From assembly GCF_002899455.1 (NCBI RefSeq), contig NZ_PPFB01000001.1:2170001-2234000 (forward strand): a DNA stretch of 64,000 bases, read 5' to 3'. The DNA is from Streptomyces sp. DH-12. GTDB lineage: Bacteria; Actinomycetota; Actinomycetes; Streptomycetales; Streptomycetaceae. Both the position numbers and the translations under genes were made by a program. Below are positions 20,636 to 30,060 of the stretch, piece after piece. The stretch's first letter is position 1. The number at the start of each line of letters is the position of its first letter. The notes under the pieces are model-generated. The model had not been told where the DNA came from. It ran no database searches and saw only the letters and a list, made by a program, of their open reading frames with translations.

Positions 20636-21241
20636 TCACACCGTCCAGGCGGGCTCCATGTCGACGATGTCGCCCGCGAGGGCCGCGACGTCCGCCTCGG
20701 TCTGGGCCCGCAGCGCCAGCCGCTCCACGCGCTCGGTCCGGTACTTGCCGTGCTCGGCGGCGGACCGCCACATCGACAGGACCAGGTACTCGCTGCCCGG
20801 CGCCTCGCCGAACAGCCCCCGCACCATGCCGGGCGAGCCGGCCATCGCCGGGTTCCACACCTTCTCCTGCATGAGGACGAAGTGCTCGGCGCGCTCCTCG
20901 TGGACCCGGCACAGCGCGACCCTGATCAGGTCGGCGTCGGTGAAGCGCGGCTCGAACCCGGTCTTCACGTCGAAGCGGTGGTCGAACAGCCTGACCTGGG
21001 CGTCCTTGAAGGTGCCCGCCTGGGACGCGGCGAGCCGGTCGTGGGACCGGGCCATGAAGGAGTCGTAGAAGGCGCGGCTCTCCCAGAAGGAGAAGATGTG
21101 CGCCACGTCCTGACGTCCCCGGCTCCATCCTCCGCCCTGCGCGCGAAACCCCGGCTCCCCCAGAAGCCCCGCCCACTTCCGCTGCCCCCGCTCGAACCCC
21201 CGACGGTCCACCACGGTGCAGCGAATCCACTTGACCAGCAC
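20636..21241 (-). CDS. YdbC-family protein (DUF4937-like)
   Basis: 201 residues, no signal peptide. MLVKWIRCTVVDRRGFERGQRKWAGL at the N-terminus and the FSFWESRAFYDSFMA segment are typical of proteins named YdbC; the pattern recalls two repeats of a dimeric alpha/beta barrel (monooxygenase-like) fold, with a second half beginning about residue 105 (DLIRVALCRVHEERAEHFVLMQEKVWNPAM). Function unknown. GTG start with TACGAT 6 nt upstream and no ribosome site: a leaderless pattern. Divergent from the TerD gene. Confidence 0.75.
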   Translation of the reverse strand: MLVKWIRCTVVDRRGFERGQRKWAGLLGEPGFRAQGGGWSRGRQDVAHIFSFWESRAFYDSFMARSHDRLAASQAGTFKDAQVRLFDHRFDVKTGFEPRFTDADLIRVALCRVHEERAEHFVLMQEKVWNPAMAGSPGMVRGLFGEAPGSEYLVLSMWRSAAEHGKYRTERVERLALRAQTEADVAALAGDIVDMEPAWTV

Positions 21242-21397
21242 CGCGCCATCGTAAGGCCAGGGAGCGCCGCCCGGTCGCCCTCACGGGGACTGCGTACCGG
21301 CGCCCGGGAGCGCGGGCGTGGCAGGATGGACAATCTGCCGCGGACATGCGGCAGTTGGGGTGCGCCGGCAGGACGGTCACGAGGAAGGGGACAACGG

Positions 21398-21931
21398 GTG
21401 AACGGCCTCAGCAAGGGGATCCGCAAGGTCGAGATCGCGCTGCGGTGGGATCCGAGTCCGTCGGGAGAGCCCTCCACCGACCTCGATCTCGTCGCCGCGC
21501 CCTACCTGGAGGGCGACCCGCACGGCGACCCCGCCTACGTGGTGCACTTCGACAGCCGCTCCCCCGACGGCACCATCACGCTCAGCCGGGACAGCCAGGA
21601 CGGCAAGGGGTTCGGGTACGACGAGGTCATGACGCTGGAGCTGGACCGCCTGGACCGGCGGTACGGGCGCGTGGTGGTCGGGGTCGTCATCCAGCAGCAC
21701 CAGGCGCGGCGGACGTTCTCCGAGGTGGGCAACCCGGGGCTGCGCATCCGCGAGGGCTACGACGTCCTGGCGGAGGACGACTTCGGCGGGGTGCCCGGGG
21801 TGGCGGCGGCCACGGTCGCGGAGTTCGTCCGGGAGGGCACGGGCCGCTGGGAGTTCAGGGCGGGCGTGCACGGCTTCGACGGCGACCCGGTGGGCTTTCC
21901 CCGCGAGATGGGCGCGGCCCGCCGGACCTGA
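21398..21931 (+). CDS. TerD-family protein
   Basis: 177 residues. GTG start after GAGGAAGGGG. TerD domain (calcium-binding stress proteins linked to tellurite resistance and, in Streptomyces, to development): IALRWDPSP at the N-terminus, STDLDLVAAPY with the Asp-x-Asp calcium ligand, VVHFDSRSPDGTITLSRDSQDG carrying further acidic ligands, and TFSEVGNPGLRIREG. Single gene, with a strong convergent terminator just after it. The specific role is unknown. Confidence 0.88.
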   Translation: MNGLSKGIRKVEIALRWDPSPSGEPSTDLDLVAAPYLEGDPHGDPAYVVHFDSRSPDGTITLSRDSQDGKGFGYDEVMTLELDRLDRRYGRVVVGVVIQQHQARRTFSEVGNPGLRIREGYDVLAEDDFGGVPGVAAATVAEFVREGTGRWEFRAGVHGFDGDPVGFPREMGAARRT

Positions 21932-21967
21932 CGCCGGCGGGCCGTCGGCGGTACGGCCGGGAACGCC

Positions 21968-22007
21968 CGAGGGCGGTGGCACCGGAACCCCGGTGCCACC
22001 GCCCTCG
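21968..22007. terminator. bidirectional terminator (terD-like / nrdJ)
   Basis: Perfect 18-bp inverted repeat (21968-21985 with 21990-22007) with a 4-nt AACC loop, between convergent genes. Confidence 0.88.
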
Positions 22008-22044
22008 CCGTCTCACCCCCGGGCAGCGCCCGGAGGGGCCGGCG

Positions 22045-24939
22045 TCAGCTGCAGCCGCTGGTCGAGCCGCAGCCCTCGCAGATGTAGCAGGAACCGGCCC
22101 GCTGCATCTTCGTGCCGCAGGAGAAGCACAGCGGGGCGTCGGCCTGGATGCCCAGCTGCATCTCCACCAGCTCGGCGCTGGTGTGGGCCTGCTTCGGAGC
22201 GGGCTTGACCGCCTCGGTCTCGGCCTTCGGCGTGGTGACCGCCTTCAGCTCCTGGGCGCGCGGAGCCGACTGCGCCAGGCCCTCGACGTCGACGTCCTCG
22301 TCGGCCGGCTCGTACGAACCGGTCTCCAGGTGACGCTGCCGCTCCTCGGCGGAGTGGATGCCGAGCGCGGAGCGCGTCTCGAACGGCAGGAAGTCCAGCG
22401 CCAGGCGGCGGAAGATGTAGTCGACGATCGACTGTGCCATCCGCACGTCCGGGTCGTCCGTCATGCCGGCCGGCTCGAAGCGCATGTTGGTGAACTTGGA
22501 GACGTACGTCTCCAGCGGCACGCCGTACTGGAGGCCCACCGAGACGGCGATGGAGAAGGCGTCCATCATGCCCGCGAGCGTCGACCCCTGCTTGGACATC
22601 TTCAGGAAGACCTCGCCGAGACCGTCGTCCGGGTAGGAGTTGGCGGTCATGTACCCCTCGGCGCCGCCCACCGTGAAGGAGGTGGTGATGCCGGGACGGC
22701 CCTTGGGGAGACGCTTGCGGACCGGGCGGTACTCGACGACCTTCTCGACCGCGGCGCGGATCGTCTCCTCGGCCTTCTCGGTGACCTCGGCCTTCTCCTT
22801 CTCCTTGGTCTTGGCGGAGAGCGGCTGGCCGACCTTGCAGTTGTCGCGGTAGATGGCGAGCGCCTTGACGCCCAGCTTCCAGGCCTCGAAGTAGATCTCC
22901 TCGACCTCCTCGACGGTCGCCGTCTCCGGCATGTTGACCGTCTTGGAGATGGCGCCGGAGATCCAGGGCTGGATCGCGGCCATCATGCGGACGTGGCCCA
23001 TCGGGGAGATGGCGCGCTCGCCCATGGCGCAGTCGAACACCTCGTAGTGCTCCTGCTTGAGGCCGGGGGCGTCGATCACGTTGCCGTGCTCGGCGATGTG
23101 GGCGACGATCGCCTCGATCTGCTCCTCCTGGTAGCCCAGGCGGCGCAGGGCCTGCGGGACGGTGCCGTTGACGATCTGCATCGAGCCGCCGCCGACCAGC
23201 TTCTTGAACTTGACCAGGGCGAGGTCGGGCTCGACACCGGTGGTGTCGCAGGACATCGCCAGGCCGATGGTGCCGGTCGGGGCGAGCACGGACGCCTGGG
23301 CGTTGCGGAAGCCGTTCGTCTCGCCGAGGCGCAGCACGTCCTGCCAGGCCTCGGTGGCGGCGGCCCACACCGGGGTGTCCAGGTCGTCCATGCGCACGGC
23401 GGTGCCGTTGGCGTCGGCGTGCTGCTTCATGACGCGCTTGTGGGCGTCGGCGTTGCGGGCGTAGCCGTCGTACGGGCCGACGATCGCGGCCAGCTCGGCG
23501 GAGCGGCGGTAGGCGGTGCCGGTCATCAGGGAGGTGATGGCACCGGCCAGGGCGCGGCCGCCGTCGGAGTCGTAGGCGTGACCGGTGGCCATCAGCAGGG
23601 CGCCGAGGTTGGCGTAGCCGATGCCCAGCTGCCGGAAGGCGCGGGTGTTCTCACCGATCTTCTGGGTCGGGAAGTCCGCGAAGCAGATCGAGATGTCCAT
23701 CGCGGTGATGACCAGCTCGACGACCTTCTGGAAGCGCTCGGTCTCGAACGACTGGTCGCCCTTGCCGTCGTCCTTGAGGAACTTCATCAGGTTCAGCGAG
23801 GCCAGGTTGCAGGACGTGTTGTCCAGGTGCATGTACTCGCTGCACGGGTTCGACGCGGTGATCCGGCCGGACTCGGGGCAGGTGTGCCAGTGGTTGATGA
23901 CGCCGTCGTACTGGATGCCCGGGTCGGCGCAGGCCCAGGCGGCCTCGGCGATCTTGCGGAAGAGCGCCTTGGCGTCGACCTCCTCGATGACCTCGCCGGT
24001 CATGCGGGCACGCAGGCCGAACTTGCCGCCCTTCTCGACGGCCTCCATGAACTCGTCGTTGACGCGCACGGAGTTGTTGGCGTTCTGGTACTGGACGGAC
24101 GCGATGTCGTCGCCGCCCAGGTCCATGTCGAAGCCCGCGTCGCGCAGGACGCGGATCTTCTCCTCCTCCTTGACCTTGGTCTCGATGAAGTCCTCGATGT
24201 CGGGGTGGTCCACGTCGAGGACGACCATCTTCGCGGCGCGGCGGGTGGCGCCGCCGGACTTGATGGTGCCGGCGGAGGCGTCGGCGCCGCGCATGAAGGA
24301 GACCGGGCCGGAGGCGTTGCCGCCGGAGGAGAGCAGCTCCTTGGAGGAGCGGATGCGGGAGAGGTTCAGGCCGGCGCCGGAGCCGCCCTTGAAGATCATG
24401 CCCTCTTCCTTGTACCAGTCGAGGATCGACTCCATGGAGTCGTCGACGGACAGGATGAAGCAGGCGCTGACCTGCTGCGGCTGGGGCGTGCCCACGTTGA
24501 ACCACACGGGGCTGTTGAAGCTGAAGATCTGGTGCAGGAGGGCGTAGGCCAGCTCGTGCTCGAAGATCTCGGCGTCGGCGGGCGAGGCGAAGTACCTGTT
24601 GTCCTCGCCGGCCTTCCGGTACGTCTTCACGATGCGGTCGATCAGCTGCTTGAGGCTGGTCTCGCGCTGCGGGGTGCCGACGGCACCGCGGAAGTACTTG
24701 CTGGTGACGATGTTGACCGCGTTCACCGACCAGAAGTCGGGGAACTCCACGCCGCGCTGCTCGAAGTTGACCGAGCCGTCGCGCCAGTTGGTCATGACGA
24801 CGTCACGGCGCTCCCAGGCCACCTCGTCGTACGGGTGGACCCCCGGGGTGGTGTGAATGCGCTCGACGCGCAGTCCCTTGCCGGCCTTGCTCGCCTTGGC
24901 TCGGGAACTACGTGCCGGACCGCTCGCCGTCTCTGTCAT
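22045..24939 (-). CDS. nrdJ: class II (B12-dependent) ribonucleotide reductase
   Basis: 964 residues; makes deoxyribonucleotides from ribonucleotides using adenosylcobalamin, so oxygen is not needed. ATG start (MTETASGPAR) with GGGAGGC upstream. Seen: the barrel core with FNSPVWFN and SACFILSVDDSM, the dinucleotide GGSGAGLNLSRIRS, the active-site segment NPCSEYMHLDNTSCNLASLNL (about 415), and LAPTGTIGLAMSCDTTGVEP (about 555). The C-terminal tail holds CFSCGTKMQR and CYICEGCG, the redox/zinc cysteines. Downstream of nrdR by 167 bp, as in S. coelicolor nrdRJ; control is expected from NrdR. The oxygen-dependent class I enzyme lies elsewhere in streptomycetes. Confidence 0.97.
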   Translation of the reverse strand: MTETASGPARSSRAKASKAGKGLRVERIHTTPGVHPYDEVAWERRDVVMTNWRDGSVNFEQRGVEFPDFWSVNAVNIVTSKYFRGAVGTPQRETSLKQLIDRIVKTYRKAGEDNRYFASPADAEIFEHELAYALLHQIFSFNSPVWFNVGTPQPQQVSACFILSVDDSMESILDWYKEEGMIFKGGSGAGLNLSRIRSSKELLSSGGNASGPVSFMRGADASAGTIKSGGATRRAAKMVVLDVDHPDIEDFIETKVKEEEKIRVLRDAGFDMDLGGDDIASVQYQNANNSVRVNDEFMEAVEKGGKFGLRARMTGEVIEEVDAKALFRKIAEAAWACADPGIQYDGVINHWHTCPESGRITASNPCSEYMHLDNTSCNLASLNLMKFLKDDGKGDQSFETERFQKVVELVITAMDISICFADFPTQKIGENTRAFRQLGIGYANLGALLMATGHAYDSDGGRALAGAITSLMTGTAYRRSAELAAIVGPYDGYARNADAHKRVMKQHADANGTAVRMDDLDTPVWAAATEAWQDVLRLGETNGFRNAQASVLAPTGTIGLAMSCDTTGVEPDLALVKFKKLVGGGSMQIVNGTVPQALRRLGYQEEQIEAIVAHIAEHGNVIDAPGLKQEHYEVFDCAMGERAISPMGHVRMMAAIQPWISGAISKTVNMPETATVEEVEEIYFEAWKLGVKALAIYRDNCKVGQPLSAKTKEKEKAEVTEKAEETIRAAVEKVVEYRPVRKRLPKGRPGITTSFTVGGAEGYMTANSYPDDGLGEVFLKMSKQGSTLAGMMDAFSIAVSVGLQYGVPLETYVSKFTNMRFEPAGMTDDPDVRMAQSIVDYIFRRLALDFLPFETRSALGIHSAEERQRHLETGSYEPADEDVDVEGLAQSAPRAQELKAVTTPKAETEAVKPAPKQAHTSAELVEMQLGIQADAPLCFSCGTKMQRAGSCYICEGCGSTSGCS

Positions 24940-25106
24940 GCCGCCTCCCTGATACGGGCGAAAACGCCCTGAAGTGCCCCGATGTTCCCGTGGCACGGTG
25001 TTCTGTCTGATGCTGCGGGCACCCACTCGCCTGCCCGCAACAGGTCTGTTCGTCGCCGCCGGCCGAACCGGTCCCCGGACCGTCGCGTCCGGGGCCGGAC
25101 CGCTGC

Positions 25107-25664
25107 TCAGCCGGTGGCGGGAGCGGGCGCGGGGACCTGGGCGGCCCCCTCCTGCCCGCTGTCGTCTTCCCGGCTCCCCGGGGCGGCCCCGTCGCCGTCC
25201 CCGTCGTCCGCGCCGGGCCGCTCCGCCCGCCTGAGTTCCGCGATCGCGGCCTCGAAGTCCTCCAGCGAGTCGAACGCCCGGTACACGGACGCGAACCGCA
25301 GGTAGGCGACGAGGTCGAGTTCCTGCAACGGGCCGAGTATGGCCAGTCCCACGTCGTGGGTGGTCAGCTCGGCGCTCCCGGTGGCCCGCACCGCTTCCTC
25401 GACCCGCTGGCCGAGCTGGGCGAGGGCGTCCTCGGTGACGGGCCGTCCCTGGCACGCCTTGCGCACACCGTTGATGATCTTGGTGCGGCTGAACGGCTCG
25501 GTGACTCCCGACCGCTTGACCACCATGAGCGAACACGTCTCCACGGTCGTGAAACGACGGGAGCAGTCCGGGCACTGGCGGCGCCTGCGGATCGACGTGC
25601 CGTCGTCGGTCGTACGGCTGTCGACGACACGGCTGTCGGGGTGCCTGCAGAAGGGGCAGTGCAT
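25107..25664 (-). CDS. nrdR: ribonucleotide reductase repressor NrdR
   Basis: 185 residues. The ATG ([13 protein letters not shown]) is chosen with GAGGAGGG upstream; the in-frame upstream TTG would overlap that site. The N-terminal zinc ribbon has CPFC (Cys3, Cys6) and CPDC (about 31-34), then the ATP-cone (about 49-139: [24 protein letters not shown]). The last 45 residues are an Asp/Gly/Pro-rich tail longer than in the E. coli protein. It senses ATP/dATP and represses RNR genes by binding paired 16-bp NrdR boxes, which are visible upstream. First gene of the nrdR-nrdJ unit, divergent from lexA. Confidence 0.97.
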   Translation of the reverse strand: MHCPFCRHPDSRVVDSRTTDDGTSIRRRRQCPDCSRRFTTVETCSLMVVKRSGVTEPFSRTKIINGVRKACQGRPVTEDALAQLGQRVEEAVRATGSAELTTHDVGLAILGPLQELDLVAYLRFASVYRAFDSLEDFEAAIAELRRAERPGADDGDGDGAAPGSREDDSGQEGAAQVPAPAPATG

Positions 25665-25770
25665 GGATCCCAACCCTCCTCACAGCAGACTCGATGGCCT
25701 CGCCAGGCCTCAGGGGCCTCACGAAGCAGCACCAGCATAGGCGATCACGGAGCCCTCGAAGACCGGGGGG

Positions 25771-25786
25771 ACCACAACTTCTGGGC
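25771..25786 (-). promoter_or_regulatory. NrdR box, gene-proximal
   Basis: Minus strand GCCCAGAAGTTGTGGT, matching the distal box at 11 of 16 positions and starting exactly 31 bp from it. It lies 107 bp before the nrdR start. NrdR is known to need two boxes about three helical turns apart. Confidence 0.6.
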
Positions 25787-25801
25787 TGCTGCCGGAATCC
25801 A

Positions 25802-25817
25802 ACCACTAGATGTGGGG
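25802..25817 (-). promoter_or_regulatory. NrdR box, distal
   Basis: Minus strand CCCCACATCTAGTGGT, with CCAC/GTGG arms around ATCTA, close to the published NrdR pattern ACAC-N8-GTGT. It forms a pair with the box 31 bp downstream. Confidence 0.65.
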
Positions 25818-26174
25818 ATTGGCTCATACATTCAGGCCGCGCGCGTGTCGCGCTCACCGGAGCGGGAAGACGGGCCCGGAGGTCTGCCCACCGGAGCCCG
25901 GAGGTCCTCCCGTCACGGATCCCGGGGGCTCCGCCCGTCGGGGAGAAGGCGTGCCGGAGACGGGGAGGGGGCGTGCCGTTCCGGAGGAGGGCGGGGCCGC
26001 TTCACGCGCGCGGGAGCCCACGGTGGCAGACTGAGTCCGCGCGCCGCGAGGCCGCCGCCCCGGCGGAGACCTCGGCGGAGAAGAGTACAACAAATGGCCC
26101 GTTTGTCCGGCGGGAAGCGTGGCGACCAATACACCTCGGCGAAAGAACACGTACCGCAATTCGCTTTTTTTCAC

Positions 26175-26190
26175 TCGAACGTGTGTTTGG
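26175..26190 (+). promoter_or_regulatory. SOS box (LexA site) of lexA
   Basis: Reads TCGAACGTGTGTTTGG; the actinobacterial SOS consensus is TCGAAC-N4-GTTCGA. The left arm is perfect and the right arm matches four of six. It lies 60 bp before the lexA start, as expected for autorepression. Confidence 0.85.
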
Positions 26191-26249
26191 CGCAACCTTT
26201 CGAAAGCCTCTACCGTTGTGCTGCAGGGAGACCATCGAGAGGGGCCGAC

Positions 26250-27029
26250 GTGACCACCACCGCAGACAGTGCCGCCATCACCGCCCAGGACCGCTCCCAG
26301 GGCCGCATCGAGCCGGTGCACGCGATGAACGAAGCCACGAATCCCGAGGCGCACAAGCGCTCCCTGCCGGGCCGGCCTCCCGGCATCCGGGCGGACAGCT
26401 CCGGACTCACCGACCGCCAGCGCCGGGTCATCGAGGTCATCAGGGACTCGGTGCAGCGCCGCGGCTACCCGCCGTCGATGCGTGAGATCGGCCAGGCGGT
26501 CGGACTGTCCAGCACCTCCTCCGTCGCGCACCAGCTCATGGCGCTGGAGCGCAAGGGTTTCCTGCGCCGTGACCCGCACCGCCCGCGCGCGTACGAGGTG
26601 CGGGGGTCCGACCAGGCCGCGTCCGTGCAGCCGACGGACACCGCCGGCAAGCCCGCCGCGTCCTACGTGCCGCTGATCGGCCGGATCGCCGCCGGTGGCC
26701 CGATCCTCGCGGAGGAGTCCGTCGAGGACGTCTTCCCTCTGCCCCGGCAGCTCGTCGGCGACGGTGAGCTGTTCGTGCTGAAGGTCGTGGGTGACTCCAT
26801 GATCGAGGCCGCGATCTGCGACGGCGACTGGGTCACGGTCCGCCGCCAGCCGGTCGCCGAGAACGGCGACATCGTGGCGGCGATGCTCGACGGCGAGGCG
26901 ACCGTGAAGCGGTTCAAGCGGGAGGACGGCCATGTGTGGCTGCTCCCGCACAACGCGGCCTACGAGCCGATCCCCGGCGACGACGCGACGATCCTCGGCA
27001 AGGTGGTGGCCGTCCTCCGCCGCGTCTGA
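26250..27029 (+). CDS. lexA: SOS repressor LexA
   Basis: 259 residues. GTG start (VTTTADSA) after GAGAGGGG. It represses the DNA-damage regulon until RecA filaments trigger self-cleavage. N-terminal winged helix at about 45-110 ([38 protein letters not shown]). Cleavage site Ala-Gly in RIAAGGPIL (about 150). Catalytic Ser in [11 protein letters not shown] and Lys in GEATVKRF complete the dyad. The N-terminal extension of about 45 residues is longer than in E. coli, as in other streptomycetes. Divergent from nrdR; followed by a strong terminator. Confidence 0.97.
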   Translation: MTTTADSAAITAQDRSQGRIEPVHAMNEATNPEAHKRSLPGRPPGIRADSSGLTDRQRRVIEVIRDSVQRRGYPPSMREIGQAVGLSSTSSVAHQLMALERKGFLRRDPHRPRAYEVRGSDQAASVQPTDTAGKPAASYVPLIGRIAAGGPILAEESVEDVFPLPRQLVGDGELFVLKVVGDSMIEAAICDGDWVTVRRQPVAENGDIVAAMLDGEATVKRFKREDGHVWLLPHNAAYEPIPGDDATILGKVVAVLRRV

Positions 27030-27079
27030 CCCCTGGCGGGACGCCGAGTCGCTCCTCGGCCTGCCCCACCCCTCTGACC

Positions 27080-27113
27080 GGGCCCCGGAACCCCTGCGCC
27101 GGTTCCGGGGCCC
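27080..27113 (+). terminator. lexA terminator
   Basis: Perfect 13-bp inverted repeat (27080-27092 with 27101-27113) and 8-nt loop, 50 bp after the lexA stop. Confidence 0.85.
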
Positions 27114-27921
27114 TGTGTTGCCCACGGACGCCGTGCGCAGCGCCCTGGGCCTCGAAGCGGGCGGCGCCGTCGCCGCGGCGCCCGGGTGCCGCTCACGGCG
27201 CCGACCGGGACGCTGTTCCCCGCCCCTGGGAGTTCCCTGCCCCCGGGACATCCCGGCCACCGGGCCGGGGTCTGTGCGTCGCGCCCGTCTGGGGGTTTTC
27301 GGCGTGCCGTCGACACGCCCCGGACGCCGCACGCCGGCTGGGACGCCGTCTCGAAGCCCGGATGTCGCGGTCGGCGCTCGAACACCCGACCGCCGGACCG
27401 CCGGACCGGAACGCGTGCGCCGCGCCCGCGCGAAGGGGGACCCGCGCGGCGGGACAACCCCACCACCGGCGTCGATGACCGTCGGCCGGCCCCCGCCCCG
27501 CGACGGCGCGGCGTCCGTCGCGACGGACACGGCCACCGGTGGCGTCTGTCCGGTGACGGGGACGCCCCTTCGCGGCCTCACGCCGACGGCCGTCACCTGG
27601 GCGGTCTGCGACTGCCCAGCACGCACGGGCCCGGGTACGGCGGACGTTCCCGCTCACGGCCTCGTCGCCCAGCGACGGAACGCGGCCGGGCCCTTGTGGC
27701 CCGCCGAAGGATCCGGCCGACCCCGCCGGTCCGCTGAAACGGGCCTCCCCCGCAGCCGAGCGTCCTTCGCGGAACTCGGGAGGCCGTCACCCGTCCGGCT
27801 GCGGGCCCCGCCCCTGCCGGGAGGGCGCGGCGCACAGCGGCCTCCGTGGTCGTGCTTCCGCCCGCCGGAGGGCATGAGTCCGAGCCGTCTCAAAGGGGCA
27901 GCGGGGTCTCTCCGCCCCGCC
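27114..27921. other. long gene-free stretch between lexA and the DinG-type gene
   Basis: About 800 bp, the longest gene-free stretch in the window. Frames on both strands are open only because of base composition: they are Arg/Pro/Gly-rich, start without ribosome sites and resemble nothing I know. No clear hairpin, repeat or RNA signature was recognised. It could hold a decayed gene or an untranslated RNA. Confidence 0.55.
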
Positions 27922-29883
27922 CTACCCCGCCGCCGCGTCGATCGCCGCGAGCGACTTCCTGACCTGGCTGCGGTCGGTCGTGTACCAGAAGTCCGGCATC
28001 GAGGCCTTCAGATAGCTGCCGTAGCGTGCCGTGGCCAGGCGCGGGTCGAGGACCGCGACCACGCCCCGGTCGCCCGAGGCGCGGACCAGGCGGCCCGCGC
28101 CCTGGGCCATCAGCAGCGCCGCGTGCGTCGCGGCGACCGCCATGAAGCCGTTGCCGCCCGCCTCCTCCACGGCCTTCTGGCGGGCGCTCATCAGGGGGTC
28201 GTCCGGACGCGGGAAGGGGATCTTGTCCATGACCACCAACTGGCAGCTGGGCCCCGGGACGTCCACGCCCTGCCACAGCGACAGCGTGCCGAAGAGGCAC
28301 GTCCGCGCGTCCGCGGCGAAGTTCTTGATCAGTTCGCCGAGCGTCTCCTCGCCCTGGAGGAGGATCGGGAACTCCGGGATCCGCGACCGCAGCTCCTCCG
28401 CCGCGAGCTGGGCCGCCCGCATCGAGGAGAACAGCCCCAGCGTGCGTCCGCCCGCCGCCTGGATCAGCTCCGTGAGCTCGTCCAGCATGTCCGTGCGGTC
28501 CCCGTCCCTGGCCGGGCGGGCCAGGTGCTTGGCGACGTACAGGATGCCCTGCCTGGGGTAGTCGAACGGCGAGCCGACGTCCACGCCCTTCCACTGCGGG
28601 AGGTCGTCCCCCTCGGCGCCCTCGGGACCGAGTCCCAGCGACGCCCCCACTCCGTTGAAGTCGCCGCCCAGCTTCAGCGTCGCGGACGTCAGCACGACGG
28701 AGCGGTCGGTGAACAGCTTCTCGCGCAGCAGCCCGGAGACCGACATGGGCGCGACCCGCAGCGACGCCCCGAAGCGGTCGTGCCGCTCGTACCAGACGAC
28801 GTCCCACTCGGAGCCGTTGGTGATCCGCTCCGCCACGTCGTGGACGCTCTCCACCGAGGCCAGCGCCTGCTTGCGGACCGCGTCCTCGTCCTGGACGGAC
28901 TTGTCGCGGGTGGAGCCGATCGCGGAGATCACCGTGCGGCACGCGTCGCGCAGCGCCATCAGGGCGTAGCCGAGGTCCTCCGGGATCTCCTCCAGCCGGC
29001 CGGGCAGGGCCAGCTCCATCAGCCGTTCGAAGCCCTCCGCGGCTGTCTGCAGCTGGTCGGCCGCCTTCTCGTTCACCAGCTTCGCCGCGCGCCGCACCGC
29101 GCGGTTCACCTGGCCCGGGGTGAGCTCGCCGGTGGCCACCCCGGTCACCCGGGAGACCAGCTCGTGCGCCTCGTCCACGATCAGCACCTCGTGCTGCGGC
29201 AGCACCGGCGCGCCCTCGATGGCGTCGATGGCGAGCAGCGCGTGATTGGTGACGATCACCTCGGCGAGCTTGGCGCGCTCACGGGCCGCCTCGGCGAAGC
29301 ACTCCGCGCCGTACGCGCACTTCGTGGCGCCCAGGCACTCCCGCGAGGACACCGACACCTGGGACCAGGCCCGGTCGGACACGCCCGGCGTGAGGTCGTC
29401 CCGGTCGCCGCTCTCCGTCTCGTCCGACCAGTCACGCAGCCGCAGCAGGTCCTGGCCCAGCTTGCTGGTGGGCGCGGCCGCCTCGAACTGGTCGAAGAGG
29501 CCCTCCTCCTCGTCCTGCGGCACGCCCTCGTGCAGCCGGTGCAGGCACAGGTAGTTCGACCGGCCCTTGAGCATGGCGAACTCCGGGCGGCGGCGCAGCA
29601 GCGGATGCAGCGCCTCCACCGTGCGCGGCAGGTCCCGCTCCACCAGCTGCCGCTGGAGCGCCAGGGTGGCCGTCGCCACGACGACCCGCTCCCCGTGCGC
29701 GAGCGCGGGCACCAGGTAGCCCAGGGACTTGCCGGTGCCGGTGCCGGCCTGGACCAGCAGATGGGCGCCGTCGTCGATCGCCTCGGCGACGGCTTCGGCC
29801 ATGGCCACCTGACCGGGGCGCTCCGTGCCGCCGACGGCAGTGACGGCAGCGTGCAGGAGTTCGGGGAGTGAGGGCTTCGTCAT
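27922..29883 (-). CDS. DinG/XPD-family ATP-dependent DNA helicase
   Basis: 653 residues. 5'-3' superfamily 2 helicase of the iron-sulfur type, expected to unwind R-loops, G-quadruplexes or repair intermediates. Motif I LVQAGTGTGKSLGYL (about 45), the iron-sulfur domain with cysteines in NYLCLHR and RECLGATKCAYGAECF (four ligands, about 110-200), motif II VDEAHEL, and motif VI MAQGAGRLVRASGDRGVVAVLD near the end. ATG start without a ribosome site; TAGGGT lies 9 nt upstream, so a very short leader is likely. I see no SOS box in front, although E. coli dinG is SOS-controlled. Confidence 0.93.
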   Translation of the reverse strand: MTKPSLPELLHAAVTAVGGTERPGQVAMAEAVAEAIDDGAHLLVQAGTGTGKSLGYLVPALAHGERVVVATATLALQRQLVERDLPRTVEALHPLLRRRPEFAMLKGRSNYLCLHRLHEGVPQDEEEGLFDQFEAAAPTSKLGQDLLRLRDWSDETESGDRDDLTPGVSDRAWSQVSVSSRECLGATKCAYGAECFAEAARERAKLAEVIVTNHALLAIDAIEGAPVLPQHEVLIVDEAHELVSRVTGVATGELTPGQVNRAVRRAAKLVNEKAADQLQTAAEGFERLMELALPGRLEEIPEDLGYALMALRDACRTVISAIGSTRDKSVQDEDAVRKQALASVESVHDVAERITNGSEWDVVWYERHDRFGASLRVAPMSVSGLLREKLFTDRSVVLTSATLKLGGDFNGVGASLGLGPEGAEGDDLPQWKGVDVGSPFDYPRQGILYVAKHLARPARDGDRTDMLDELTELIQAAGGRTLGLFSSMRAAQLAAEELRSRIPEFPILLQGEETLGELIKNFAADARTCLFGTLSLWQGVDVPGPSCQLVVMDKIPFPRPDDPLMSARQKAVEEAGGNGFMAVAATHAALLMAQGAGRLVRASGDRGVVAVLDPRLATARYGSYLKASMPDFWYTTDRSQVRKSLAAIDAAAG

Positions 29884-29963
29884 AGCCCGACCACCCTACG
29901 GCCCTTCACCGACAAAGGTGCGCGCACACCGAAGGCGGCGGAGGTGACCGGCGCCCCGCACCT

Positions 29964-30020
29964 GAAGCACCGCTCCGCATCCGAAGCACCGCCCGGCGCC
30001 CGAAGCACCGCCCCGGCGCG
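29964..30020. repeat. three 19-bp tandem repeats
   Basis: Units at 29964-29982, 29983-30001 and 30002-30020 each start GAAGCACCGC and end in CCGG/GCGC-rich sequence. Probably replication slippage; useful as a variable-number marker. Confidence 0.75.
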
Positions 30021-30060
30021 CGGTGCCCGGAGGGACCGCGGCCGCCACCGCGCCCGGCGG

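Larger units (their letters stand above)
25665..26249. other. divergent nrdR / lexA regulatory region
   Basis: 585 bp without a gene. It holds two NrdR boxes near nrdR and an SOS box near lexA (separate entries). An A/T-rich run at 26160-26176 lies just upstream of the SOS box. The frames that cross the region are arginine-rich artefacts. Confidence 0.7.

Noticed and set aside
24940..25106. Cobalamin riboswitch before the B12-dependent reductase nrdJ
   Set aside because: The 167-bp nrdR-nrdJ gap is too short and shows no B12-box sequence I recognise. In S. coelicolor the riboswitch controls the class I enzyme, not nrdRJ.
26932..29871. 979-codon open frame on the plus strand over the DinG-type gene
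   Set aside because: It mirrors the real helicase on the other strand; GC-rich third positions leave long antisense frames open. No ribosome site or recognisable domain.
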